From Nocardioides sp. YR527 (GTDB lineage Bacteria; Actinomycetota; Actinomycetes; Propionibacteriales; Nocardioidaceae): a stretch of DNA of 64,000 nt. The position numbers and the translations under genes were made by a program. Below the pieces are notes generated by a model. That model ran no database searches. It saw only the letters and a program-made list of their open reading frames with translations, and was not told the DNA's origin. Where the stretch lies: contig NZ_FNFN01000001.1 of the NCBI RefSeq assembly GCF_900101045.1, positions 186,001 to 250,000 of the forward strand, written 5' to 3'. Positions 9,226 through 18,352 of the stretch are shown piece by piece. The first letter of the stretch is position 1. Each line of letters starts with the position of its first letter.

Positions 9226-10180
9226 GCTCGATCCCCTCGCTGAGTTGGAGCCCTCCGGTGAGATCGAGGAAGACGTCCTCGAGGCTCCTGCGGCCCAGGG
9301 TCAGCGACTCCGGGAGGACGTCGTTCTCCTCGCACCAACGGCTCACCTTGGCGAGGGTGGTCGGGTCGGCCTTGCCGGTGACCCGGATCGAGCGCTCGTC
9401 GAGCAGCGTGACCTCGGTGTCCTCGCCGAGCGCCTTGCGCAGCGACTCGCGGGCACCGGGCGGGAACGGCTTGGTCACCACCAGTCGCACGGTGGCGGTC
9501 GCGCCGCCACGGGTGAGCTCCAGCGGCGTGCCGGAGGCGATCATCCGGCCGCGGTCGATGATGTGCACCTGGTCGGCCAGCTCCTCGGCCTCCTCCAGGT
9601 AGTGGGTGGTCAGCACGACGGTCACGCCGTCGGCGCGGAGCTCGCGCAGCAGCTCCCAGGTCGTACGCCGCCCCTGCGGGTCCATCCCCGCCGTCGGCTC
9701 GTCCACGAAGACCAGCTCCGGGCGGCCGACCAGCGCCATCGCGAGCCCGAGCCGCTGCTGCTGCCCGCCGGAAAGGCGTCGGTAGGGGGTGCGACCGCAC
9801 TCGCCCAGCCCCAGTCGCTCGGCCAGCTGGTCGACGTCGAGCGGATGCGCGTGCAGCCTGGCGATGTGCTTGAGCATCTCCATGGCGCGTACGCCGCTCC
9901 AGGCGCCCTGGCCCTGCAGCATCACCCCGATCCGGGGGAGCAGCTGCTTGCGGTCGGCGATCGGGTCGAGCCCGAGCACACGCACCGTGCCCTGCTGGGG
10001 CTTGCGATAGCCCTCGCACGTCTCCAGGGTGGTCGTCTTCCCGGCGCCGTTCGGCCCGAGCACGGCCGTGATCGAGCCCTCGGCGACGCTCAGCGTGAGG
10101 CCGTCGACGGCCGTCTTGTCGCCGTAGGCCATGCGCAGGTCGCGTACCTCGACAGCGGGCGAGGCAACGGAAGAATCCAC
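9218..10180 (-). CDS. ABC transporter ATP-binding protein (export type)
   Basis: A 320-residue ATPase with Walker A GPNGAGKT at 42-49, signature LSGGQQQR, Walker B LVFVDEPTAGMD and the switch His in LTTHYLEEAEELAD. The C-terminal 100 residues form the extension seen in DrrA/CcmA-like exporters. It pairs with the permease that overlaps its 3' end. The GTG start at 10180 has a TAGACT box on the minus strand at 10192-10187, six bases upstream, so the operon mRNA is probably leaderless. Confidence 0.9.
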   Translation of the reverse strand: MDSSVASPAVEVRDLRMAYGDKTAVDGLTLSVAEGSITAVLGPNGAGKTTTLETCEGYRKPQQGTVRVLGLDPIADRKQLLPRIGVMLQGQGAWSGVRAMEMLKHIARLHAHPLDVDQLAERLGLGECGRTPYRRLSGGQQQRLGLAMALVGRPELVFVDEPTAGMDPQGRRTTWELLRELRADGVTVVLTTHYLEEAEELADQVHIIDRGRMIASGTPLELTRGGATATVRLVVTKPFPPGARESLRKALGEDTEVTLLDERSIRVTGKADPTTLAKVSRWCEENDVLPESLTLGRRSLEDVFLDLTGGLQLSEGIEHV

Positions 10181-10259
10181 GGCGGCAGTCTAAGAAGGCG
10201 TACGCCACCAGCCCAATCGCGTAGGTGCGATCCTGTGGATTCTTAGCTGTCTATAAGGA

Positions 10260-10296
10260 CGTTGGCCGCCCAACTCCCACCGAAGGACGGCCAACG
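10260..10296. promoter_or_regulatory. Hairpin CGTTGGCCG/CGGCCAACG in a divergent intergenic region
   Basis: A perfect 9-bp inverted repeat with a 19-nt loop lies between two genes that point away from each other (ATPase at 10180, VOC protein at 10428). It therefore cannot terminate either. It may be a regulatory RNA structure, a protein site or the remains of a small repeat; nothing coding is visible around it. Confidence 0.4.
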
Positions 10297-10333
10297 CGGG
10301 GATGAGACGTGATGCCCCCAGGGCCATGACGCG

Positions 10334-10346
10334 GTGTCTCAGACAC
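10334..10346. promoter_or_regulatory. Palindrome GTGTCT-C-AGACAC, operator candidate
   Basis: A perfect 6-bp inverted repeat with a 1-nt centre sits about 80 nt upstream of the VOC gene. The VOC start has a TAAGGT box at 10416-10421, so the palindrome falls upstream of the -35 region, where an activator or repressor could bind. Only the symmetry supports this. Confidence 0.35.
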
Positions 10347-10427
10347 AATTTCTGCTCAGGAGATCAACAGACAAGGCGGTCAGGAATCGAGAAGCCCCAG
10401 CGGCCCCGCAATTCCTAAGGTCGAGAC

Positions 10428-11069
10428 ATGTTCACACTTCAGACCATCACCCTCGACGCAACCGACATCACGGACGCCCGCGCGTTCTACGAGAAGGCCT
10501 TCGGGCTCACCGACCAGATCTCCGTACGCCAGGGCCCGGGCACCGGCACCGGCCGGCCGTTCACGATCTCGCTGGTCGTGAGCCAGCCCTCCACGGTCGA
10601 CAGCCTCGTCGACTCGGCCCTCGCTGCCGGCGCCACCTCGCTCAAGCCGGTCGAGAAGTCTTTCTGGGGCTACGGCGGCATCGTCCAGGCACCCGACGGC
10701 TCGATCTGGAAGCTCGCGACCTCCGCCAAGAAGGACCGTGGCCCCGCCACCCGGGAGATCGACGACATCGTCCTGCTCCTCGGCGTCGCCGACGTCAAGG
10801 CGAGCAAGCGGTTCTACGCCGACCGCGGGCTCGGGGTGAAGCGGAGCTTCGGCGGCAAGTACGCCGAGTTCGAGGCCGCGCCCGGCGCCGTTCAGCTCGC
10901 GATCTACCCCCGGCACGCCCTGGAGAAGGAGACCGGCGTCGCGATCGACCCGTCCGCGGCGTATGGGATCGTCCTCGGTGGCGCCGGCGAGGCCTTCACC
11001 GACCCGGACGGGTTCACCTGGCAGGCTGGGGACCATGGCACGCACGATCGCGACGAACACGACCGTTGA
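10428..11069 (+). CDS. VOC-family (glyoxalase/bleomycin resistance) protein
   Basis: A 213-residue protein made of two tandem VOC modules: residues 1-100 (MFTLQTITLDATDITDARAF, then APDGSIWKL) and about 105-205 (IVLLLGVADVKASKRFYADR, then FTDPDGFTWQ). This is the two-half layout of many actinobacterial glyoxalase-like proteins, whose ligand cannot be told from sequence. The ATG at 10428 has TAAGGT 6 nt upstream and probably gives a leaderless mRNA. Its last 35 nt overlap the next gene in another frame, so the two are co-expressed. Confidence 0.8.
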   Translation: MFTLQTITLDATDITDARAFYEKAFGLTDQISVRQGPGTGTGRPFTISLVVSQPSTVDSLVDSALAAGATSLKPVEKSFWGYGGIVQAPDGSIWKLATSAKKDRGPATREIDDIVLLLGVADVKASKRFYADRGLGVKRSFGGKYAEFEAAPGAVQLAIYPRHALEKETGVAIDPSAAYGIVLGGAGEAFTDPDGFTWQAGDHGTHDRDEHDR

Positions 11070-11505
11070 TCTCGAGGGGCTCCTGGAGTTCGTACGCCCC
11101 CGGCACCAGATGATCCTGGTGACCGGCCGAGCCGACGGGTCCCCACAGCTCTCGCCGGTCACCGGCGGCGTCGACGACGACGGCCGGATCGTGATCGCGA
11201 CCTACCCCGAGCGGGCCAAGACCCGCAACGCCCGCAGTCGTCCGCAGGTCAGCGTCATGGTGCTCTCCGAGGAGTGGAACGGCGCCTGGGTCCAGGTCGA
11301 CGGCGATGCCGAGGTCCTCGACGCTTCCGCCGGTGACCCGGCGCTGGACGCCTTCGTCACCTACTTCCGCAACATCTCCGGCGAGCACTCCGACTGGGAC
11401 GAGTACCGCCAGGCCATGGTCGACCAGGGCAAGTCCCTCCTCCGGATCACCCCGAAGCGCTGGGGCCCGGTCGCCACCGGCGGCTTCCCCGCCCGCCTGG
11501 CGTAA
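11035..11505 (+). CDS. PPOX-class F420-dependent-type oxidoreductase
   Basis: A 156-residue split beta-barrel protein of the pyridoxamine-phosphate-oxidase-like superfamily. Seen are ILVTGRADGSPQLSPV, IATYPERAKTRNARSRPQVS and VQVDGDAEVLD, the pattern of small actinobacterial F420- or flavin-binding reductases. The exact cofactor is not decided by the sequence. The start ATG at 11035 lies inside the VOC gene, a 35-nt overlap, so translation of the two is likely coupled. After its stop comes the rtcB leader region. Confidence 0.82.
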   Translation: MARTIATNTTVDLEGLLEFVRPRHQMILVTGRADGSPQLSPVTGGVDDDGRIVIATYPERAKTRNARSRPQVSVMVLSEEWNGAWVQVDGDAEVLDASAGDPALDAFVTYFRNISGEHSDWDEYRQAMVDQGKSLLRITPKRWGPVATGGFPARLA

Positions 11506-11574
11506 ACCAGTGGCACCAGACGTACGCCGCTGACTACCGTTTCCGACACACAGGCACACCACGAGGAGATGAGC

Positions 11575-11691
11575 ATGCGCAGGTCGGTCGAGATCCGCTC
11601 CGCCGCCGGGAACCCCGGTCTGGCGAGCGAAGCCTGCCTGCGCTCCGACCTCCGCTCGGACCGCATCGGCCAGGAGCCGCCGACGCGCTGA
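11575..11691 (+). CDS. Possible 38-codon leader peptide upstream of rtcB
   Basis: A short frame with a good ribosome site (GAGGAG, 6 nt before ATG 11575; another in-frame ATG at 11569 overlaps that site). The peptide starts MRRSVEIRSAAGNPG and ends GQEPPTR, with 7 Arg and 5 Ser in 38 residues, and no hydrophobic segment. Its stop is 17 nt before a strong hairpin, and rtcB follows 34 nt after that. This is the layout of a transcription attenuator, in which ribosome position on the leader decides whether the hairpin forms. A weak promoter match is TACCGT at 11535-11540. Expression and role are inferred; it could also be a chance frame. Confidence 0.55.
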   Translation: MRRSVEIRSAAGNPGLASEACLRSDLRSDRIGQEPPTR

Positions 11692-11708
11692 GCCACAGCG
11701 CCGTCCTG

Positions 11709-11753
11709 AAAGGGCCGCTCCCGCCGCACGAACCCCGGCCGGAGCGGCCCTTT
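11709..11753 (+). terminator. Attenuator-like hairpin in the rtcB 5' leader
   Basis: AAAGGGCCGCTCC and GGAGCGGCCCTTT form a perfect 13-bp stem with a 19-nt loop, ending in TTTC. It is GC-rich with a short T run, like an intrinsic terminator, yet stands between a leader frame and rtcB rather than after a full gene. The stem core AGGGCCGCT recurs in the hairpin ahead of the WhiB gene at 21615-21646. Confidence 0.7.
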
Positions 11754-11787
11754 CGCATGCCCCGGCCCTGTCGAAGGAGAGAAAGAG

Positions 11788-12987
11788 ATGACGAACGAGT
11801 TCCCGATCGCCCTGGCCGGCGCCAAGGCCGAGACCCTGATGTGGGCCCGCCCGCACGAGATCGAGCACGCTGCCCAGGACCAGCTGCGCAACATCTCCAA
11901 GCTGCCGTGGGTGCACGGCGTACGTGTCATGCCCGACGTCCACCTCGGCAAGGGCGCCACGGTCGGCTCCGTCGTTGCCATGAAGGACGCAGTCTCGCCG
12001 AGCGCGGTCGGTGTCGACATCGGCTGCGGGATGATGGCGGTCAAGACCTCCGTCACGACCAGCGACCTGCCCGACGACCTCGGCGCGCTGCGGTCGGCGA
12101 TCGAGGAGGCGGTCCCGGTCGGCTTCCAGGCCAACGACGGTCAGGCCGGTGTCGTCCGCAAGGACCTGCGGCTCAAGGTCGCCTTCGACAAGCTCTTCGG
12201 CGGCTTCGAGGACCTGCGAGCCCCGAAGCTGGACGACCGGCACAAGCGGGCGGTCGCGCAGTGCGGATCGCTCGGCGGCGGAAATCACTTCATCGAGGTG
12301 ACGTCTGATGACGACGGTGTCGTGTGGCTGATGCTGCACAGCGGGTCCCGCAACATCGGCAAGGAGATCGCCGAGCGGCACATCTACGCGGCCAAGGGGC
12401 TCGAGCACAACCTCGGCCTGCCAGACCGTGACCTGGCGGTCTTCCTGGCCGGGACCACGGAGATGGACGCCTACCTGCACGACCTCTACTGGGCCCAGGA
12501 CTACGCCAAGCTCAACCGGCGGATCATGATGGCCACGGTCAAGGCGGTGTTCGCCGGGTTCTTCCCGGCAGTCGTGTGGGGCCAGGAGGTCAACGCCCAC
12601 CACAACTACGTCGCCCGGGAGACCTATGACGGCGTCGACCTGGTGGTCACCCGCAAGGGCGCGATCTCGGCCAAGTCCGACGAGTTCGGGCTGATCCCGG
12701 GGTCGATGGGCACCGGCTCGTACGTCGTACGCGGCCTCGGCAACGAGACCTCCTACTGCTCCGCCTCCCACGGCGCGGGCCGGCGGATGTCGCGCACGAA
12801 GGCGAAGAAGACCTTCACCGTCGCCGACCTCGCCGTGCAGACCGAGGGTGTCGAGTGCCGCAAGGACGCCGGTGTCGTCGACGAGATCCCGGGAGCGTAC
12901 AAGTCGCTGGAGAGCGTCATCGAGGCGCAGACCGACCTGGTCTCGGTGGAGGCCCGGCTGCGCACGCTGCTGTGCGTGAAGGGCTGA
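11788..12987 (+). CDS. rtcB: RNA-splicing/repair ligase RtcB
   Basis: A 399-residue RtcB, which joins 2',3'-cyclic-phosphate or 3'-phosphate RNA ends to 5'-OH ends using GTP and Mn2+. The active-site blocks are all present: DVHLGKGATVG (50-60), VGVDIGCGM with metal ligand C80, GSLGGGNHFIE with H167, LHSGSRNIG with H184, EVNAHHNY with H271/H272, and CSASHGAGRRMSRTKA with H328 as the likely guanylylated histidine. GAAGGAGAG precedes the ATG. No rtcA or archease gene is adjacent. A leader frame and hairpin upstream suggest attenuation, and a 19-bp hairpin follows the stop. Confidence 0.95.
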   Translation: MTNEFPIALAGAKAETLMWARPHEIEHAAQDQLRNISKLPWVHGVRVMPDVHLGKGATVGSVVAMKDAVSPSAVGVDIGCGMMAVKTSVTTSDLPDDLGALRSAIEEAVPVGFQANDGQAGVVRKDLRLKVAFDKLFGGFEDLRAPKLDDRHKRAVAQCGSLGGGNHFIEVTSDDDGVVWLMLHSGSRNIGKEIAERHIYAAKGLEHNLGLPDRDLAVFLAGTTEMDAYLHDLYWAQDYAKLNRRIMMATVKAVFAGFFPAVVWGQEVNAHHNYVARETYDGVDLVVTRKGAISAKSDEFGLIPGSMGTGSYVVRGLGNETSYCSASHGAGRRMSRTKAKKTFTVADLAVQTEGVECRKDAGVVDEIPGAYKSLESVIEAQTDLVSVEARLRTLLCVKG

Positions 12988-13035
12988 GGTTGTGAAGCCG
13001 AGAGTGGTCCATAGGTCACTCTCGGCTTCACAACC
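12988..13035. terminator. Perfect 19-bp hairpin between rtcB and the methyltransferase gene
   Basis: GGTTGTGAAGCCGAGAGTG and CACTCTCGGCTTCACAACC pair over 19 bp around a 10-nt loop. Both flanking genes end here, so it most likely stops transcription from both directions, although no T run is present. Confidence 0.75.
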
Positions 13036-13045
13036 CTCGGGCGGG

Positions 13046-13642
13046 TCAGCGGCGCTGCCAGATCCCGAGGCGGTGGCTCCACGGCATCCGTGGGTTCAGT
13101 CGGCGCGGCTCGGAGAGGTGGACGAGGTCGAAGTCCGAGCCGAGGGCGCGGGTCATGTCCTCGGGGACGTACGTCCATGGCGGGCCCGCTTCATCGCTCG
13201 GCCGGTCGACCGGGAAGACCCCTGACGCGACCCGCCCGCCCGGGCGTACGACCGCGCGGGCCAGGTCGCCGACGCGGCCTCGCCAGGCGGGCGGCAGCGC
13301 GCAGAAGAAGGTGTGGTCCCACATCAGGTCGACCGGCCCGCCGGTCGCGTCCAGGACGGTGTCGACGTCGAGTGCGTCGCCGACCACGTAGGTGAGTTCC
13401 GGGTAGTGCTCTGCTGCGTGGGCGGCCGCCGTCGGCGAGATGTCGACAACCGTCGTACGCCATCCGGCAGCCGCCAACCCCGCCGCATCGTGTCCCCGGC
13501 CGGCGCCGGGTGCGAAGGCGCTGCCGGGCTCGCCTAACAGTGCCGGGTCCTCCTGGATGTAGATCAGGGGAGTGCCGAGGTCCCAGCCGGTCGTGCCGCG
13601 GACGTAGGCGGTCTCCCAGTCCGTGGGGTCGTTGACGGTCAT
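13046..13642 (-). CDS. SAM-dependent methyltransferase, TPMT-like
   Basis: A 198-residue class I methyltransferase. It begins DWETAYVRGTTGWDLGTP, a pattern of the thiopurine S-methyltransferase family, and continues with the SAM-binding loop APGAGRGHDAAGLAAAG (residues 44-60), VVDISPTAAAHA, and WDHTFFCALPP, where that family has its catalytic-site loop. The substrate is unknown. It is convergent with rtcB and divergent from the next gene; the start ATG at 13642 has no clear ribosome site. Confidence 0.8.
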   Translation of the reverse strand: MTVNDPTDWETAYVRGTTGWDLGTPLIYIQEDPALLGEPGSAFAPGAGRGHDAAGLAAAGWRTTVVDISPTAAAHAAEHYPELTYVVGDALDVDTVLDATGGPVDLMWDHTFFCALPPAWRGRVGDLARAVVRPGGRVASGVFPVDRPSDEAGPPWTYVPEDMTRALGSDFDLVHLSEPRRLNPRMPWSHRLGIWQRR

Positions 13643-13750
13643 GGGTCACAGTCTTCCGGACCGGAGTGACAGGTGGCGAGCAGGAGGCCCGGGCGAGTCC
13701 GCGGTCCCAGGCGGTTCCGTGTGCCGTCGCCGACCGGTACGCTTTCGAAC

Positions 13751-14134
13751 ATGAGATCGACTGGGGGTGTGTCCAGGAGCGACGTACCGCTGCCGTTCGA
13801 TATCGCTCTCGATGCGGTGCCCGTGCCCGCCAGACGATCGCCCGCGCCTGTGCCGGAGGACGGGAAGCAGGTCCACCGTCTCGTCGGCGCGCACCTCACC
13901 TCCCGCGGCCTGCCGCCCGGCTCCGACCTGGTGATCAACCCGCGCCGACCCAGGCGCGGTGAGGTGGCGGTCGTGCGCTCCGGCGGCCGCACCCGGGTCG
14001 GCATCTTCGACCTCGAACGCGGTCGCGCGGTCCTCCGCTCCGACCGCGGCACCCGTTGGCTGCCGCCCGACACCGTCTTCGTCGGCGTTGCCGCTCTCGC
14101 CTCCCCGACCCTCGACGGGATGCCGACGGGCTGA
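13751..14134 (+). CDS. Small S24/LexA peptidase-like fold protein
   Basis: A 127-residue protein not firmly recognised. Residues about 45-115 (VGAHLTSRGLPPGSDLVI, then RRGEVAVVRSGGRTRVGIFD and RGTRWLPPDTVFVGVA) have the spacing of the S24/S26 beta fold seen in LexA-type and signal-peptidase-like proteins. The catalytic Ser-Met pair is not evident, and no DNA-binding domain precedes it. The ATG at 13751 has TACGCT 7 nt upstream, suggesting a leaderless message. It lies between a methyltransferase and sufR with no shared transcript. It may be a degenerate relative; function unknown. Confidence 0.55.
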   Translation: MRSTGGVSRSDVPLPFDIALDAVPVPARRSPAPVPEDGKQVHRLVGAHLTSRGLPPGSDLVINPRRPRRGEVAVVRSGGRTRVGIFDLERGRAVLRSDRGTRWLPPDTVFVGVAALASPTLDGMPTG

Positions 14135-14240
14135 TCGGTGACTCGCCGCTGAGCGGGGTGCGGGGGTGACGTACAACACGTCGTCGCCGCCCTGCAGGCT
14201 AGTAAGGGTTGCCTTCGTTGAATCCCTCGGGGGAATAACG

Positions 14241-14257
14241 TCACAATGGTGTTGTGA
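14241..14257 (+). promoter_or_regulatory. Palindrome TCACAA-N5-TTGTGA over the sufR start, SufR operator candidate
   Basis: A perfect 6-bp inverted repeat with a 5-nt centre covers the sufR GTG start (14254). A -10-like TAACGT is at 14236-14241, directly before it, so a bound repressor would block the suf promoter. Actinobacterial SufR proteins repress their own operon through short palindromes; the similarity to those sites is from memory and needs alignment. Confidence 0.55.
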
Positions 14258-14993
14258 AATTCGACGAGAGCACTCTGCCCAAGAATGGGCACAGCGCAGA
14301 GACCAGCGAGGAGAGCACCCGCCAGCGGGTCGCTCGGTCGCTGCTCGTCGACGGTCCGCAGACCGCTGCGACGCTGGCCAAGCGGCTCGATCTCACCCCG
14401 GCCGCAGTCCGGCGCCACCTGGACGCCCTGGCCGAGGAGGAGGCGGTGGAGCAGCGTGAGCCGCGCACCGCGTCTACGCGTGGGCGGGGCCGTCCGGCCA
14501 AGCTCTTCGCGCTCACCGACCAGGGTCGGGACGGCTTCGAGAAGAAGTACGACGACCTGGCGGTCGAGGCGCTGCGGTTCCTCTCCGAGGTGGCCGGCGA
14601 GGAGGCCGTGCGGGAATTCGCGGAGCGCCGCGCGGCGTTCATCAAGCAGGGACTGGACCGGATCGCCGCCAGCGAGACCGACCTCAGTCCCGCGCAGGTG
14701 CTCGCGAACGTGTTCACGGCCAACGGCTATGCGGCCTCCGTCAGGGAGCTGCCGCTGATCAACGGTCATGACGCAGGTGAGCAGCTGTGCCAGCAGCACT
14801 GCCCGGTCGCCCACGTCGCCCAGGAGTTCCCCGAGCTCTGCGAGGCGGAGACAGAGGCGATCGCGAAGCTGCTCGGCACCCACGTACAACGCTTGGCCAC
14901 CATCGCCCACGGCGACGGGGTCTGCACGACGCACATCCCTCCTGGATCCTCCGGTCCCGGCGAAGTTTCGAAGAAGAAGGAGCAGGTCACGAC

Positions 14994-14997
<4 letters not shown>
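14254..14997 (+). CDS. sufR: SufR iron-sulfur-sensing repressor
   Basis: A 247-residue DeoR/ArsR-like winged-helix regulator. The HTH spans about 22-65 ([33 protein letters not shown]), followed by the basic wing [17 protein letters not shown]. The C-terminal sensor has C179, C183 and C196 (C-x3-C-x12-C) plus C224, the pattern that binds an Fe-S cluster in SufR. It is expected to repress the suf genes when it holds its cluster. GTG start at 14254 lies inside a palindrome; its stop overlaps sufB by 4 nt. Confidence 0.9.
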
Positions 14998-16411
<1,414 letters not shown>

Positions 16412-16412
<1 letters not shown>

Positions 16413-17596
16413 TGACCGCAGCTGTGCAGGAGGCCCTGGAGCTCGACAAGGTCGAGTCCCACCTCCACCCCGAAGGCTCTTTCGACGTCGAGGCCCACGA
16501 GGTGCCGAAGGGTCGCGAGGAGGTCTGGCGGTTCACCCCGCTCAAGCGCCTCAAGGGCATCCACGACGACGCCCCGTTCGCCGACGGTGCGACCAAGGTG
16601 GAGGTCGAGGCGGCCGCGGGTGTGACCGTCGAGACCGTGGCGGCCGACGATGACGTACGCGGCCTGTCCGGGCTCGTGCCGACCGACCGCGTCTCCGCGC
16701 GGGCCTGGGCGGCCAGCACCGGCGCGACCCTCGTGCGGATCCCGACCGACACCGTGATCGAGGGCGCGACCGTGATCCGCCACCACGGCACCGGCTCGGA
16801 GACCGCCGGCGCCGGTCACGCCGTGATCGTGGCGGAGAAGTTCGCCAAGGCGACCGTCGTGCTGGTCTTCGAGGGCTCCGCCGTCGTGGCCGACAACATC
16901 GAGATCGTCGTCGAGGACGGCGCCGACCTCACCGTCGTCTCCGTCCAGGACTGGGCCGACGACGCCGTCCACCTCTCCACCCAGCATGCCAAGGTCGGCC
17001 GCGACGCCAACCTCAAGCACGTCTCGGTGAGCTTCGGCGGCGACGTGGTGCGCCACGACTTCTCGGCGGAGTACTCCGGTCCCGGCGGCTCCGTGGAGTC
17101 GCTCGGCCTCTACTTCGCCGATGCCGGTCAGCACATCGAGCACCGCCTCTTCGTCGACCACACCGCCCCGAAGACCAAGTCCCACGTTGTCTACAAGGGC
17201 GCGCTGCAGGGCGAGAAGGCCCACGCGGTCTGGATCGGCAACGTGCTGATCCGCAAGGAGGCCGAGGGCATCGAGACGTATGAGGAGAACCGCAACCTCA
17301 TCCTCACCGACGGTGCCTGGGCCGACTCCGTGCCCAACCTGGAGATCGAGACCGGCGAGATCGAGGGCGCGGGTCACGCGTCGGCGATCGGCCGCTTCGA
17401 CGACGAGCAGCTCTTCTACCTGCGCAGCCGCGGCATCTCCGAGACCGAGGCCAAGCGCCTGGTCGTGCACGGCTTCTTCAACGACCTGATCCGTCAGATC
17501 GGTGTCCCCGAGCTCGAGGAGAAGCTGACCAGCACGGTCGAGGCCGAGCTCGCCAAGAACATCAACACCCTTATCGAGAAGGACGCAACCGCATGA
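16412..17596 (+). CDS. sufD: Fe-S cluster assembly protein SufD
   Basis: A 394-residue SufD, partner of SufB in the assembly complex. It shares the beta-helix core: HVSVSFGGDVVRHDFSAEY near 205, DHTAPKTKSHVVYKGAL near 250 and HASAIGRFDDEQLFYLRSRG near 325, the last repeating the motif at the SufB C-terminus. Start ATG at 16412 shares a base with the sufB stop, and its own stop overlaps sufC by 4 nt, so stoichiometry is likely kept by coupling. Confidence 0.94.
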
Positions 17597-18351
17597 GCAC
17601 GCTTGAGATCAAGGACCTCACGGTCTCGGTCGACACCGAGGACGGTGCCAAGGAGATCCTCAAGGGCGTGACCCTGACGATCAACTCCGGCGAGACCCAC
17701 GCGATCATGGGCCCCAACGGCTCGGGCAAGTCGACCCTTGCCTACTCGATCGCCGGCCACCCGAAGTACACCATCACCGGCGGCACCGTCACCCTCGACG
17801 GTGAGGACGTCCTGGAGATGTCGGTCGACGAGCGCGCCAAGGCCGGTCTGTTCCTGGCGATGCAGTACCCCGTCGAGGTCCCCGGCGTGAGCGTGGCCAA
17901 CTTCCTGCGCACCGCGAAGACGGCGCTGGACGGCGAGGCCCCCAAGCTGCGTACGTGGGTCAAGGACGTCAACGGTGCGATGAACAAGATGCACCTGGAC
18001 CCGACCTTCTCGCAGCGCTCGGTCAACGAGGGCTTCTCCGGTGGCGAGAAGAAGCGCCACGAGATCGCCCAGCTCGACATCCTCGACCCGGCCTTCGCGC
18101 TGCTCGACGAGATCGACTCCGGCCTCGACATCGACGCGCTCAAGGTCGTCTCCGAGGGGATCAACGACTTCCGCGCCCGCGACGGCAAGTCGGTCCTGCT
18201 GATCACCCACTACACCCGCATCCTGCGCTACATCAAGCCCGACCACGTGCACGTCTTCGTGGCCGGCCGGATCGCGGAGTCGGGTGGCCCGGACCTGGCC
18301 GAGGAGCTGGAGGCCAACGGCTACGAGAAGTACGTAGCGGCAGGGGTCTGA
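17593..18351 (+). CDS. sufC: Fe-S cluster assembly ATPase SufC
   Basis: A 252-residue ABC-type ATPase that powers the SufBCD complex; it is soluble, not a transporter. Walker A GPNGSGKST is near residue 37, the signature FSGGEKKRHEI near 146, and Walker B ALLDEIDSGLDIDAL near 170, all the SufC versions of these motifs. It overlaps sufD by 4 nt and ends one base before the sufS start. Confidence 0.96.
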   Translation: MSTLEIKDLTVSVDTEDGAKEILKGVTLTINSGETHAIMGPNGSGKSTLAYSIAGHPKYTITGGTVTLDGEDVLEMSVDERAKAGLFLAMQYPVEVPGVSVANFLRTAKTALDGEAPKLRTWVKDVNGAMNKMHLDPTFSQRSVNEGFSGGEKKRHEIAQLDILDPAFALLDEIDSGLDIDALKVVSEGINDFRARDGKSVLLITHYTRILRYIKPDHVHVFVAGRIAESGGPDLAEELEANGYEKYVAAGV

Positions 18352-18352
18352 C

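Noticed and set aside
11506..11787. A Y-RNA or tRNA-like RNA upstream of rtcB, as in some rsr/rtcB operons
   Set aside because: No T-loop (GTTCGA), acceptor stem or rsr gene is seen. A short frame plus hairpin explains the region better.
12988..13035. A further member of the 21-bp repeat family
   Set aside because: It shares only a short GCCGAGAG stretch and is a single perfect hairpin without the unit or its period.
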